Origin: Haloterrigena gelatinilytica
GTDB taxonomy: Archaea; Halobacteriota; Halobacteria; Halobacteriales; Natrialbaceae
DNA: 64,000 bases
NCBI RefSeq assembly: GCF_013342145.1
Contig: NZ_JABUQZ010000001.1
Span: forward strand, 2,852,001-2,916,000
Reading direction: 5' to 3'
Positions within the stretch are counted from its first letter, which is position 1. The number at the start of each line of letters is the position of its first letter. This document shows positions 26,080 through 35,290 of the stretch, piece by piece. Below the pieces are notes generated by a model. The model did no database searches and was not told the DNA's origin. It saw only the letters and a program-made list of their open reading frames with translations. The translations under genes were made by a program, and so were the position numbers.

Positions 26080-26396
26080 GTTCGAGCCCCGCGACGGCGC
26101 TCGAGCCGACGACCGTCGGCGTCGTCCTCGCGATGGCCGTCGTCACCTACGCGACGAAGGCCGGCGGACTGTGGCTGGTTGGACGGCTCGAACTCACCGA
26201 ACGGGCCGAAACCGCGCTCGAGGTTCTCCCCGGCGTTATCGTCGTTTCGATCGTCGCCGGCGAACTGGTCGAGGGCGGTCCGGAAGAGTGGCTCGGAGCG
26301 GCCGTGGTCGCGCTCGTCGCCCGGAAGACGGAGCGGCTCCCGCTGGCGCTGGTCGCCGGCATCGGGACGGTCGTACTGCTCCGCGGGAGCGCCTGA
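26076..26396 (+). CDS. azlD: AzlD-family branched-chain amino acid exporter, small subunit
   Basis: A 106-residue protein of four hydrophobic helices. It has the AzlD hallmarks 'VVTYATKAGGLWLVGRLELTERAETALEVLPGVIVVSIVAG' and 'VVALVARKTERLPLALVAGIGTV'. It completes the exporter with azlC, whose stop it overlaps. The length is normal for the family. Confidence 0.92.
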   Translation: MSSSPATALEPTTVGVVLAMAVVTYATKAGGLWLVGRLELTERAETALEVLPGVIVVSIVAGELVEGGPEEWLGAAVVALVARKTERLPLALVAGIGTVVLLRGSA

Positions 26397-26422
26397 GCCG
26401 GTGGGACAGCGAAGGTCGGGTA

Positions 26423-27811
26423 CTACTGATGGCGACCGCGGTGGACGATCGCCACGTCGGTCTCGAGGTCGCTGAGCCGCTCGAACGTCGGCGGGGAGAC
26501 GAACCGCGAGGCCGCGGAGCGGTCGGTGCTCGAGCCGACGAAGATCACGTCGTACTGGGGCGAGACGCGCTCGAGGTAGGACTCGACGGGTTCGGTGACG
26601 ACGTGGGTCTCGAAGCGGCCGTCGAAGGCGTCGACGAGGTCGGCGACGGTGGTCTCCGCGGAGCGGCGCTCGGACTCGCGGTCGATACAGGTACAGACGC
26701 TGGTCGGCGTCCAGGAGCCGGTGATCCGCTTGGCGAAGTCGACCATCGCGCGGGCGGTGTCGCCGGCGCCCCGAACCGGGACCAGCGCGTGCTGCCAGTT
26801 CTGGCGGTTCCCGGCGGATCGGAAGGCGATGACGTCGATCTCGCTGTCGAACAGCCCGACGATGAACGGCGAGAGGCCGCCGCCCTCGCGCTCGGCGTAC
26901 GGCGTGACGATCAGATCGCAGTTGTGCTCTCTGGCCGTCCGGAGCGCCAGCGACGACGTGCGGTCGCCGGCCGCGACGACGACCTCGCAGGGAGTGTCGT
27001 ACTCCGACGAGAGATCGGCCGCGAAGGACTCGAGCCGGCGAGCCGCGGGCCCCGGTTCGTCCTCGGCGATGTCGGCGGCGTCGTCGACGGTGTCGAGGAG
27101 GACGATCTTCCCGGCGTCGTGAGCGCTCGCGAGTTCGGCGGCGAAGCGGGCGACCGTCCCCGCGTCGCCGTCCTCGTCCCAGCCGTCCAGCGGAACGAGG
27201 ACGCTGTCATCGCCGTCCGTCGTCCGGTAGAGGTACTGGGCCCGGCGCTCGTAGAATCGGCCCCGCCAGACGACGAAGACGGCCGCGACGAACGAGCTCG
27301 AAACGACGATTCCGAGCACGTAGACGACCTGCGCGTTGCCGGTGACGAGGACGAGCAGCGCGGTCGAGAACGCGGTGGGCTCCTCCAGGTCGAGCGCCCA
27401 GGTGACGGCGCCGGTGAGGAAGATGCCGAGCGCCGCGCCGGCCGCGCTGACGCCGGCGGCGCCGTCGACGCCCGCGGCGTCGACGAGGGCGATCGAGAGC
27501 CAGCCGCAGAGCGCTCCCGCGGTCATCCCGCCGACGAACTTCGTCGGCGTCGAGTACCGGCCCTCGGGATCGGCGAAGAGGGTGTACGTGCCGGAGGCCA
27601 GCGGCGGAAACAGGAGGAAGGAGACGGCGGCCGTCGCGTTCGCCAGCCAGGTCACCGCGGCGATGAGCAGCGGGACGAAGAGCAACACCGAGAGGTGGAT
27701 CAGGTTCCCGGTGCGTTCGATCCAGCGAACGAAGGCGTCGAATTCGCGTCGCTCCAGCCGCCGCAGTCGCCGTCGCGTCGCGCGGAGCCGCGCCAGCACC
27801 GACTCGAGCAT
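26423..27811 (-). CDS. HPP-family membrane protein fused to universal-stress (UspA) domains
   Basis: A 462-residue protein. The N-terminal half (about 35-185) is an HPP-type bundle of five or six helices ('FLLFPPLASGTYTLFADPEGRYSTPTKFVGGMTAG', carrying the Pro-rich box that names the family). Two UspA-like domains follow (about 205-330 and 340-460; 'VLVPLDGWDEDGDAGTVARFAAELA', 'HALVPVRGAGDTARAMVDFAKRIT'). HPP proteins have been linked to nitrite or other anion transport in chloroplasts and cyanobacteria. Fusion to nucleotide-binding UspA domains is common in haloarchaeal transporters. The substrate is unknown. Confidence 0.83.
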   Translation of the reverse strand: MLESVLARLRATRRRLRRLERREFDAFVRWIERTGNLIHLSVLLFVPLLIAAVTWLANATAAVSFLLFPPLASGTYTLFADPEGRYSTPTKFVGGMTAGALCGWLSIALVDAAGVDGAAGVSAAGAALGIFLTGAVTWALDLEEPTAFSTALLVLVTGNAQVVYVLGIVVSSSFVAAVFVVWRGRFYERRAQYLYRTTDGDDSVLVPLDGWDEDGDAGTVARFAAELASAHDAGKIVLLDTVDDAADIAEDEPGPAARRLESFAADLSSEYDTPCEVVVAAGDRTSSLALRTAREHNCDLIVTPYAEREGGGLSPFIVGLFDSEIDVIAFRSAGNRQNWQHALVPVRGAGDTARAMVDFAKRITGSWTPTSVCTCIDRESERRSAETTVADLVDAFDGRFETHVVTEPVESYLERVSPQYDVIFVGSSTDRSAASRFVSPPTFERLSDLETDVAIVHRGRHQ

Positions 27812-27893
27812 AGGCTCCGTTGGTCGACCCCCGACGAAAAGCGTTCGCGTTCGTGACGGTGATCGCCGCTCTCACGAAGCCCGGCGCGCCGCG

Positions 27894-28628
27894 TTACTCC
27901 GGCGCGCCCTCGAGGATCGCGACGCCGCTCGAGGCGCCGATCCGCTCGGCGCCGGCCTCGAGCATGGCCATCGCCTCGTCGTAGCTGCCGACGCCGCCGC
28001 TGGCCTTGACGGGGAGGTAGTCGCTCATGAGTTCGACGTCCGCTACCGTCGCGCCGCCGCTCACGGCTTCTTCTCGCGGGCGTTGCCCGCTCGAACGGTC
28101 CGCGGAACTTCGTTCCGCGCTATCGCCGTTCGCACGTTGGTTCTCCGAAACAACGCTGTCGGCGAACCCGGTCGAGGTCTTCACCATCGCCGCGTCGGCC
28201 GCGTCCGCGGCCTCGCAGGCGCGGTGTTTCTCCTCGTCGGTCAGGAGCGCCGTCTCGATGATCACCTTGACGGGGATCGGGACCGCGGCCGTTAGCTCCG
28301 CGAGTTCGGCCCGGACGACGTCGTCCTCGCCGGCTTTCAGCCGACCGACGTTGATCACGACGTCGAGTTCGTCGGCGCCGGCCTTCCAGGCGAGGACGCC
28401 CTCCCGTCGCTTCGCCGCGGCGCTGTGCTGGCCGTGTGGGAAGCCGATCACCGTCGCGAGGGTCACGTCGGGCGCGTAGTCGGCGGCCGCCTCGAGCGCG
28501 AACGGCGGGATACAGGCGTTCATGCCGTACTCCCGGGCCTCGTCGAGGACGCGGCGGACGTCGGCGATCGACGTCTCGGGGCCGAGTACGGTGTGATCGA
28601 TCAGCGGGGCGAGTTCGCTGCGGTCCAT
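27894..28628 (-). CDS. deoC: deoxyribose-phosphate aldolase with a 33-residue in-frame insertion
   Basis: A 244-residue DeoC. It splits 2-deoxyribose 5-phosphate into glyceraldehyde 3-phosphate and acetaldehyde. The Schiff-base Lys is Lys150 in 'MVKTSTG', the second active-site Lys is Lys208 in 'VKASGG', and the conserved 'DHT' and 'DVVINVG' are present. Residues 158-190 (Ser/Arg/Glu-rich, beginning [12 protein letters not shown]) interrupt what is normally a direct 'TSTGFxxGGAT' run, so this looks like an insertion beside the active site. Everything else is intact and in frame, so the enzyme may still fold. It is divergent from the R15P isomerase gene (73 bp), consistent with nucleoside sugar catabolism. 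Confidence 0.9.
   Translation of the reverse strand: MDRSELAPLIDHTVLGPETSIADVRRVLDEAREYGMNACIPPFALEAAADYAPDVTLATVIGFPHGQHSAAAKRREGVLAWKAGADELDVVINVGRLKAGEDDVVRAELAELTAAVPIPVKVIIETALLTDEEKHRACEAADAADAAMVKTSTGFADSVVSENQRANGDSAERSSADRSSGQRPREEAVSGGATVADVELMSDYLPVKASGGVGSYDEAMAMLEAGAERIGASSGVAILEGAPE
28059..28157. repeat. 99-bp palindrome-rich in-frame insertion element inside deoC
   Basis: The DNA of the insert contains a 6-bp stem with 3-nt loop (28076-28090) and an 8-bp stem with 3-nt loop (28101-28119). The second hairpin is enclosed by further 7-bp arms (28092-28098 and 28126-28132). Its length is a multiple of three and it has no stop in the deoC frame. It behaves like a small palindromic element tolerated inside a coding region. 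Only one copy is recognisable in this window, so mobility is inference. Confidence 0.55.
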
Positions 28629-28701
28629 ACGAGGAGGGAATCGCCCGACGGGCAAAAACCCCGCCCGATCACTTTTGCCGTCCGGCGGGCAACGCGTTAG
28701 C

Positions 28702-29700
28702 ATGGACGACCGTGGGCACGACGTCGCGCCGGCCGTCGAGACGACCGCCGACGAGATCGCCGCGATGGAGATCCGCGGAGCCGCGACGATCGCCGACGCG
28801 GCTGCCGAGGCGCTGGCGATCCAGGCCGAACGCTCCGACGCGGACCGTCCCGACGCGTTCGAACGGCAGTTGCGAGCGGCCGCGAAGACGCTCTACGAGA
28901 CGCGCCCGACGGCGGTGAGCCTGCCCAACGCGCTCCGGTACGTCCTCGCCGGAATGGACGGCGAGACCGTCGCGGAGCTGCGCGCCTCGATCGTCGACCG
29001 CGCCGAGGAGTTCCGCCGCGATCTGGACCGGGCGCAGTCGAAGCTGGGATCGGTCGGCGCGAACCGGTTGCGCGACGGCGACGTCGTGATGACCCACTGC
29101 CACTCGACGGACGCGCTGGCCTGCCTCGAGGCCGCCGTCGAGGACGGCATCGAGATCGAGGCGATCGTCAAGGAGACCCGGCCCAGACTGCAGGGCCACA
29201 TCACGGCCGGCCAGTTGCGCGAGTGGGGCGTCCCGGTCACGGTGATCGTCGACGGGGCGGCCCGCCGGTACCTCGATCGGGCGGACCACGTCTTGGTCGG
29301 GGCCGACAGCATCGCGGCCGACGGGAGCGTGATCAACAAGATCGGCACCAGCGGGCTGGCGGTGCTCGCCCGCGAGCGCGGCGTGCCGGTGACCGTCGCC
29401 GCCCAGACGATCAAGCTCCACCCCGACACCATGACGGGCCACACCGTCGAGATCGAACGCCGCGACGAGCGGGAGGTGCTCGACGAGGAGGCGCGGGCCG
29501 CGATCACCGACGGCGTCGACGGCACGGACGACGGACTGACGGCCGAAAACCCGGCCTTCGACGTCACCCCGCCGCGGTACGTCGACGCGATCGTCACGGA
29601 GCACGGCCAGTTCCCGCCGGAAACTATCGTCACGCTGATGCGAGAGCTGTTCGGCGAGACGGTCGACGAACCCTGGGAGCGGTCGGAAATAACGGGATAG
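28702..29700 (+). CDS. ribose 1,5-bisphosphate isomerase
   Basis: A 332-residue member of the eIF2B-alpha/MtnA-like family. It carries '[16 protein letters not shown]', '[14 protein letters not shown]', 'MTHCHST' with Cys133, and 'VLVGADSI' with Asp202. As I remember, these are the two catalytic positions, with the same numbering, of the Thermococcus enzyme. It converts ribose 1,5-bisphosphate to ribulose 1,5-bisphosphate in the archaeal AMP/nucleoside pentose-bisphosphate pathway. The PfkB kinase and nucleoside phosphorylase downstream supply plausible preceding steps. No RuBisCO gene is in the window, fitting the non-carboxylating version described for haloarchaea. Confidence 0.92.
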   Translation: MDDRGHDVAPAVETTADEIAAMEIRGAATIADAAAEALAIQAERSDADRPDAFERQLRAAAKTLYETRPTAVSLPNALRYVLAGMDGETVAELRASIVDRAEEFRRDLDRAQSKLGSVGANRLRDGDVVMTHCHSTDALACLEAAVEDGIEIEAIVKETRPRLQGHITAGQLREWGVPVTVIVDGAARRYLDRADHVLVGADSIAADGSVINKIGTSGLAVLARERGVPVTVAAQTIKLHPDTMTGHTVEIERRDEREVLDEEARAAITDGVDGTDDGLTAENPAFDVTPPRYVDAIVTEHGQFPPETIVTLMRELFGETVDEPWERSEITG

Positions 29701-29804
29701 CGCCGCGACGTTTCTCGTCGAACGAGACGGCGAAGGGAAACCGTCATTTCCGCGAATGATTAGTAATCGGAAAGTGTTTGTCGCTGGTGTGTGCGAGTAC
29801 GGAT

Positions 29805-30626
29805 ATGGTATTACCCGAGGGGTTCGTGCTCCCACCGTGGTACCTCCTCGTCCCGCTGCTAGTGATACTGGCGGGGATCGTCGCATTGCTGTGGGTTCTC
29901 GAGCCGCCGGTAACCGATCGGACCGTGCTGGCGTTCGCGCCGTGGATGATGTTCGGCTCCGCCCTGCACGTCCTCTATCAACTCGGCGCCTATCCGGAGA
30001 ACGTCGAGACGCTGTTCGCGACGCCGACCGTCTACCTGGTCGCGGCGGCCGTCGCGGGCGCCGCCTGGATCGTCGCGGTCTTCCTGTACGCCGGGGGGCT
30101 CCAACCGACGATTTCGCGGTTCTTCGGCATCGCCGGGACCGCCTTCTTCGCCGTCTTCGCGTCGATCATCCTCAACGTGAGCTGGGGCGAGGAGACGTTC
30201 AACCTCTTCTGGCCGGTCATCGCCGTCATCGCCGCCGGGATCGTCACCGCGATCGCGTGGGTCGCGCTGAGCCTGTGGGTTACCGACGTCGCGAAGACGA
30301 CGAGTTACACCGGTGCGCTGGTCGTCTTCGGCCACACCTTGGACGGCGTCTCGACGGCCGTCGGCTACGACGTCATCGGCGTCGAGGAGACGGTTCCCCT
30401 GTCGGCGCTGCTGCTCGAGGCCGGCGAGTCGCTCCCGACCGCCGAGTACGTCGGCGCCGGCTGGCTGTTCGTCCTCGTCAAGGCCGCGCTGGCGCTGGTG
30501 ATCCTCGGGCTCTTCGAGGAGTACGTCGAGGACGCTCCCCAGCAGGCGCGGATCGTTCTCGCCGGGATCGCCGCGGTCGGGCTCGGCCCCGGCGTCCACA
30601 ACGTCTTGCTCTTCATCGCCACCTAG
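29805..30626 (+). CDS. DUF63-family membrane protein
   Basis: A 273-residue protein with about seven to eight membrane helices. It begins 'MVLPEGFVLPPWYLLVPLLVILAG' and carries the DUF63 features 'WMMFGSALHVLYQLGAYP' and 'FGHTLDGVSTAVGYDV'. DUF63 is an archaeal family without assigned function; conserved His and Asp residues inside helices suggest an intramembrane metal or catalytic site, which is inference. It sits between R15P isomerase and the PfkB kinase on the same strand. Confidence 0.85.
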   Translation: MVLPEGFVLPPWYLLVPLLVILAGIVALLWVLEPPVTDRTVLAFAPWMMFGSALHVLYQLGAYPENVETLFATPTVYLVAAAVAGAAWIVAVFLYAGGLQPTISRFFGIAGTAFFAVFASIILNVSWGEETFNLFWPVIAVIAAGIVTAIAWVALSLWVTDVAKTTSYTGALVVFGHTLDGVSTAVGYDVIGVEETVPLSALLLEAGESLPTAEYVGAGWLFVLVKAALALVILGLFEEYVEDAPQQARIVLAGIAAVGLGPGVHNVLLFIAT

Positions 30627-30627
30627 G

Positions 30628-30634
30628 TTTTTTT
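30628..30634 (+). terminator. T-tract after the DUF63 gene
   Basis: A run of seven T's two bases after the stop codon, followed by only 30 bp before the next ATG. Short U-tracts terminate archaeal RNA polymerase; it could equally be part of the PfkB promoter. Confidence 0.4.
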
Positions 30635-30664
30635 CCGACGGTACCTTCTTCCCGGTCGTATCGG

Positions 30665-31552
30665 ATGTCCCCCACCGTACTCACCGCCGGTCACGTCAAC
30701 TGGGACGTGACGCTGCGCGTCGACCGACTCCCCGCCGCCGACGGCGAAGCGACGATCCGCTCACAGCGCCAGTCCGGCGGCGGCAGCGCAGCCAACGTCG
30801 CCGCCGCGCTCGCCGGACTCGAGGTCGACGCCGAACTGATCGGCAGCGTCGGCGACGACGACAACGGCCTGCTGGCCAGGCGCGGCCTCGAGGAGGCCGG
30901 CGTCTCGCTGTCGGGGATCCGAGTCGTCGAGGGCGCCGAGACGGCGGTCAAGTACCTGCTGGTCGACGACGACGGCGCGGTCTCCATTCTGGGCAACGAC
31001 GGCGTCAACGAGGCCGTTCGGCCGGCGGATATCGACGCCGATCGGGTTCGGGCGGCCGATCACGTCCACCTCACGAGCCAGCGCCCGGAGACCGCCGCGC
31101 GGATCGCCTCGATCGCCGCAGCGGCCGACGTCACCGTCAGTTTCGATCCCGGGCGTCGGTTCGGCGACCGCGCGTACGACGAGACCGTCGCCGCGGCCGA
31201 CGTCCTGTTCGTCACCGAGCGCGAAGCCGCGGCGCTGGCCGACGCGGCCGCCGTCGATTCCGAGCCGACCGATCGGATCGTCGCGATCACGTCCGGCGGC
31301 GACGGCGCCGAGATCCGGACCCCCGACGGCAGCTACGCACACCTCGGGTTCGACGTCGACTCGGTCGACACGGCCGGCGCCGGCGACTCGTTCGCGGCCG
31401 GCTTTCTCGCGAGCCGACTCGAGGGCGCGCCGATCGAAGACGCCCTCGAGTACGCCAACGCCTGCGGCGCGCTGACGGCGAGTGGGGAGGGTGCACGCAG
31501 CGCGCCGACGGCGACCGAGGTCGAACGGTTTCTAGAAGAGCGCGCGGATTGA
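30665..31552 (+). CDS. PfkB-family carbohydrate kinase, candidate ribose-1-phosphate kinase
   Basis: A 295-residue ribokinase-type enzyme. The N-terminal 'GHVNWD' and 'GGGSAANVAAALAGLE' sugar-binding segments are present, as is the C-terminal signature 'DTAGAGDSFAAGF' (235-247) with the catalytic Asp241. The family phosphorylates sugars or nucleosides. Because it lies between ribose-1,5-bisphosphate isomerase and a nucleoside phosphorylase, the most economical substrate is ribose 1-phosphate, giving ribose 1,5-bisphosphate. Sequence alone does not prove this, and ribokinase or fructokinase activity remains possible. Confidence 0.85.
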   Translation: MSPTVLTAGHVNWDVTLRVDRLPAADGEATIRSQRQSGGGSAANVAAALAGLEVDAELIGSVGDDDNGLLARRGLEEAGVSLSGIRVVEGAETAVKYLLVDDDGAVSILGNDGVNEAVRPADIDADRVRAADHVHLTSQRPETAARIASIAAAADVTVSFDPGRRFGDRAYDETVAAADVLFVTEREAAALADAAAVDSEPTDRIVAITSGGDGAEIRTPDGSYAHLGFDVDSVDTAGAGDSFAAGFLASRLEGAPIEDALEYANACGALTASGEGARSAPTATEVERFLEERAD

Positions 31553-31777
31553 ATCGGGGACCCGCGACCGGCGCTGGTTCGCGCTCGAGTCCGGCCGGCG
31601 CTCGGTGCTCGAACGTGGCGGCGATCGCCCCGCCAAAGGTGGGTCCAACGGGGCGAATCGTGACCGGTCGATCCGGCCGCCGCCGTGCGGTTTTCACCCG
31701 GTGTTGTCTGACGGTAAGTATATGGGCTGGGACGTTGGTCACTCAGCTAGACGGTCACGGAGACGTGACGGAGAGAT

Positions 31778-32083
31778 ATGACGGAACGAAGGATCAGAGA
31801 GTCCTCTGGATGCGAGTTTAAACGCTGCATTCAGTACGAGCGAGACGCAGACGAACCGCCGAGCATAGCTACTGCAACCGCACTAGCGCAGTACTTCGAC
31901 GACGATACCGGTTCCACCAGCACCCGGCTGTACGACTACATCGACCCGGACGCACTCGACTCCCTCTTTGCGGACACGCACCGAGGGACGAGTCGGGCCG
32001 AGGGGACCGTCGAATTCAGCGTCGAGGACGCGACGGTGACGGTTACGCCCGAACGGGTGGAGGTTTCCCCGACTGCTGACTGA
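31778..32083 (+). CDS. stand-alone HalOD1 output-domain protein
   Basis: A 101-residue protein. From about residue 26 it is a HalOD1 domain ('PSIATATALAQYFDDDTGSTSTRLYDYIDPDALDSLF' then 'GTVEFSVEDATVTVTPERVEV'). HalOD1 is a haloarchaea-specific domain found alone or after receiver and PAS domains in signalling proteins; its target is unknown. The N-terminus here has two Cys and basic residues. It lies upstream of the phosphorylase gene. A second such protein is at 62329. Confidence 0.82.
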   Translation: MTERRIRESSGCEFKRCIQYERDADEPPSIATATALAQYFDDDTGSTSTRLYDYIDPDALDSLFADTHRGTSRAEGTVEFSVEDATVTVTPERVEVSPTAD

Positions 32084-32224
32084 ACGGCCGGGTCGAACAC
32101 ACCCCGCGGCCGATCGCACTCGGCGGGGGGGTGGGGACGGGGGACGGTCGCAGGTCGCCGAACCGACGGACGCTCGGGACCCGTCCTCGAATCTTTTTTC
32201 TCACCGCCACTGGAATCGGCGGGT

Positions 32225-32953
32225 ATGGCAACGCAGCCACACCTGTTGGTCGACGACGGCGACCTGACCGATCGCGTGCTCGTCCCGGGCGATCCCGGTC
32301 GCGTCGATCGCATCGCCGACCACTGCGACGACTCCGAGACCGTCGCCCAGAACCGCGAGTACAAGGTCGTCAACGCGACCTACGAGGGACAGGAGCTGAC
32401 GATCTGCTCGACCGGTATCGGCTGTCCGTCGGCGGCGATCGCCGTCGAGGAACTGGCCAACGTCGGCGTCGAGACGATCATCCGCGTCGGCACGACCGGC
32501 GCCCTCCAGTCGGGCATCGAGATCGGCGACATGGTCGTCGCGACCGGCGCCGCGAAAGAGGAGGGGACGTCGAAACGGTACGAAGCCGCCGAATACCCCG
32601 CCGTACCGGACTACGACGTGCTGTCGGCGCTGGTCGACTCGGCCGAAGCCAACGACGAAGACGTCCACGTCGGCCCGATCGTCTCCGACGACGCCTACTA
32701 CGCGGAGACCGACGAGCACGTCGTCGACTGGGAGGCCGCCGGCCTCCTCGCCGTCGAGATGGAAGCCGCCGCCATCTTCTCGCTGGCCCGCCGCAAGGGC
32801 CTGCGCGCCGGCGCGATCTGCACCGTCGACGGCAACCTCGTCGAGGGCACCCAGAAGGGCACCGACACCGAGGACGACGAACTGCCGGAGAAAGCGAAGA
32901 ACAACGTCGGTCGCGCGATCGACATCTCGCTCGAGGCGGCGACCCGACTGTAG
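32225..32953 (+). CDS. udp: nucleoside phosphorylase (uridine phosphorylase type)
   Basis: A 242-residue PNP/UDP family-1 enzyme with 'VLVPGDPGRVDRIADH' (phosphate site), 'STGIGCPSAAIAVEEL', 'RVGTTGALQSGIEIGDMV' and 'AVEMEAAAIFSLARRKG' (ribose-binding Glu-Met-Glu). It releases ribose 1-phosphate from a nucleoside. In the haloarchaeal pentose-bisphosphate route the equivalent enzyme feeds ribose 1-phosphate to a kinase, which matches the neighbouring PfkB gene. Whether uridine or guanosine is preferred cannot be read from sequence. A six-T run about 26-31 bp upstream may belong to its promoter. Confidence 0.9.
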   Translation: MATQPHLLVDDGDLTDRVLVPGDPGRVDRIADHCDDSETVAQNREYKVVNATYEGQELTICSTGIGCPSAAIAVEELANVGVETIIRVGTTGALQSGIEIGDMVVATGAAKEEGTSKRYEAAEYPAVPDYDVLSALVDSAEANDEDVHVGPIVSDDAYYAETDEHVVDWEAAGLLAVEMEAAAIFSLARRKGLRAGAICTVDGNLVEGTQKGTDTEDDELPEKAKNNVGRAIDISLEAATRL

Positions 32954-32977
32954 CGGCCTCGAGGGGCGTTCAGTTCG

Positions 32978-35290
32978 TCACTCTCGGTTCTGTTCGTCCG
33001 ATCCCGATCCGAACAGCCGTTCGCGGAGCGACCGCTTCGTCGGCCGTTCGGCGAGCAGGACGGAGCAGTCGAGTTCGTCGACCACGTCGAAGACCAGCGA
33101 GCCGCGAACGAGCCGCGACAGCAGGCCGCGCTCGGTGGCCCCGATGATCACGAGCGTTCGATCGTCGGCGGCGCGGGCGATGGCGCCCTCGACGTCGCCC
33201 GACGCGTCGACGCTTGCCTCGGCGTCCGCGAGGTCGTGCTCGGACGCCCACTCCGAGAGGAAGGCCTCGCCGGCCTCGCGCTCGCGCTCGTCGTCGACGA
33301 CGTGGAGCAGGCGGATCGACGCGCCCGTCGCCGAGCGAAGCGTCCGCGCGACCTCCGCACTGAGATCGGAGTCCGGGCCCCCGGCGGTCGGCAGGAGGAG
33401 CCGGGACGGGTCGTAGTCGCGGTCCTTCAGGACCAGGAAGTCACACGGGAGGTCGTGGGCGAGTTCGTCGAGCGGACGCTCGGCCCGACCCGCGGACCAC
33501 GGCCGGTCGCCGCCCCAGCCCATCACGACCTGATCGACGTCGCGCTGGCGGGCCGCGTCGAACACCTCCTCGAACGAGCGGTGGGAGACGATCGTCGTCG
33601 TCTCGATCTCGGCGCCGTGATCTTCGGCGTGTTCGCGGGCCCGCTCGAGCAGCTTCGCGGACTCGTCGTCGAGCCGATCGACCTGATCGGCGCCGCGATC
33701 CAGCGGCGTCTGGTCGGGGACCTCGACGATGTGGACCGCGTGGACGACGCCGTCGTTTGCGGCGGCGAGCGTGCTGGCCAGTTCGATCAGGTGTTGTTCG
33801 GTGCGCGGATTGGCCAGCGGCACCATGACGCGGTACTCGCTCGAGCCGTCGGGTCGGGCCGCGCTGGCCGCCGAGACCGCGACGTCGGGCATCGACTCGG
33901 AGCGATCGAGGATGTACTCGCCGAGGACGCCCTGTCGCGGCGTCTTCGTGCGGGCGTAGAGGGCGTACCACAGCACCGCGACGGCGACGAACGCGAGGCT
34001 CAGCGCGATCTCGATCGTCTCCATGAAAGCGACGAGCCCGAACGAGAGGATCGCGCCGACGATCGGCGTCACCGGGTAGAACGGCACCCGGAAGTCGGGC
34101 TCGTACTCGGGGACGTCGGCCTCCCGAAACGCGATCAGCGCGACGTTCATCAGCGCGTAGACGATCAGGTGGAGGACGCTGGCGGCCTTCGAGAGGATCT
34201 CGAGGTCCTGCCCGAGCGCGGCGATGAAGACGATGATGACCGCGCCGGTCAGCATGATCGATCGGTAGGGCGTCGCGTACCGGGGGTGAATTTCGTTGAG
34301 TTCGTCCGTGACGATCTTGTCTCGGCCCATCGCGAAGTTGATCCGGGCCGAGGAGAGGATCGACGCGTTGGCGCTGGAAGCGGTCGCCAGCATCGCGGCC
34401 AGCGAGATCAGCGTCACGCCGACGGCGTCGAGAACGGGGATGCCGGCGAACGTGATCTCGGCGACCTGCGAGACGGGGACGCTGTCGTCCAGCGAGTGCC
34501 ACGGGACGATCCCGACCATCGTCCCGACGAGCACGGCGTAGATCGCCGTCACGACGCCGACGCTGCCGATGACCGCGATCGGCAGGTTCCGTCCGGGGTT
34601 CTTCAGCTCCTCCGCGACGGTCGCGATCTTCGCGTAGCCGAGGAAGGAGACGAAGACGAGGGCCGTCCCCGGCAGGATCGCGCCGTAGCCCGCGTCGGTC
34701 GGCGCGATGCCGTCGGTCGTCAGCGTCGACCACTCGAAGTGGAGGAAGCCGGAGGCCGCGAAGACGGTCAGAATGCCCAGCAGGATCGTGACGATCACCG
34801 TCTGGACGCCGCCGGTCTCCTTCGCGCCCACGTAGTTGACGCCGACGAACAGCAGCCCGGCGAGCAGCGCGCCGAGCTGGATGTCGGTCAGCGTGAACAG
34901 GCCGAGTTGGAGTGTCGGCAGCGCGAACATCGTCCCCGCGAGGAGTTCGGTGAGGTAGCCGCCGAACCCGATGCAGTAGAACGCGGAGGCGAAGGCCAGC
35001 CCCATCCAGTCACCCATCCCCGCGATCGAGCCGAACAGCGGCCCGAGGCCGCGATTGATGTAGTAGTAGCCGCCGCCGGCCTTCGGCATCGCCGTCCCGA
35101 GTTCGCTCACCGCTAAGGCGTTGACCATCGCGATGAGGCCGCCGATGACGAACGAGGCGACGACGATCGGTCCGGCCTCCTGGGCCGCGACGCCGGGCAG
35201 CACGAAGATGCCGGCACCGATCATCGTCCCCATGCCGATCGCCAGCGCCGACAGCAGGCCGAGATCCTTGGCGAGTTCTTCGTCGCTCAT
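32978..35290 (-). CDS. APC-family amino acid permease fused to two UspA domains
   Basis: A 770-residue protein. Residues 1-450 are an APC permease of about 12 helices opening with 'LGLLSALAIGMGTMIGAGIFVLPG', the helix-1 substrate-binding unwound segment. Two UspA-like domains follow (about 485-620 and 630-755; 'VMVPLANPRTEQHLIELASTLAAANDG', 'LLLPTAGGPDSDLSAEVARTL', with 'IIGATERGLLSRL' near the end). It probably imports an amino acid with nucleotide-dependent control by the Usp domains. I chose the ATG at 35290. Divergent from an Lrp-type regulator (257 bp), the usual arrangement for regulated amino acid uptake. Confidence 0.9.
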   Translation of the reverse strand: MSDEELAKDLGLLSALAIGMGTMIGAGIFVLPGVAAQEAGPIVVASFVIGGLIAMVNALAVSELGTAMPKAGGGYYYINRGLGPLFGSIAGMGDWMGLAFASAFYCIGFGGYLTELLAGTMFALPTLQLGLFTLTDIQLGALLAGLLFVGVNYVGAKETGGVQTVIVTILLGILTVFAASGFLHFEWSTLTTDGIAPTDAGYGAILPGTALVFVSFLGYAKIATVAEELKNPGRNLPIAVIGSVGVVTAIYAVLVGTMVGIVPWHSLDDSVPVSQVAEITFAGIPVLDAVGVTLISLAAMLATASSANASILSSARINFAMGRDKIVTDELNEIHPRYATPYRSIMLTGAVIIVFIAALGQDLEILSKAASVLHLIVYALMNVALIAFREADVPEYEPDFRVPFYPVTPIVGAILSFGLVAFMETIEIALSLAFVAVAVLWYALYARTKTPRQGVLGEYILDRSESMPDVAVSAASAARPDGSSEYRVMVPLANPRTEQHLIELASTLAAANDGVVHAVHIVEVPDQTPLDRGADQVDRLDDESAKLLERAREHAEDHGAEIETTTIVSHRSFEEVFDAARQRDVDQVVMGWGGDRPWSAGRAERPLDELAHDLPCDFLVLKDRDYDPSRLLLPTAGGPDSDLSAEVARTLRSATGASIRLLHVVDDEREREAGEAFLSEWASEHDLADAEASVDASGDVEGAIARAADDRTLVIIGATERGLLSRLVRGSLVFDVVDELDCSVLLAERPTKRSLRERLFGSGSDEQNRE

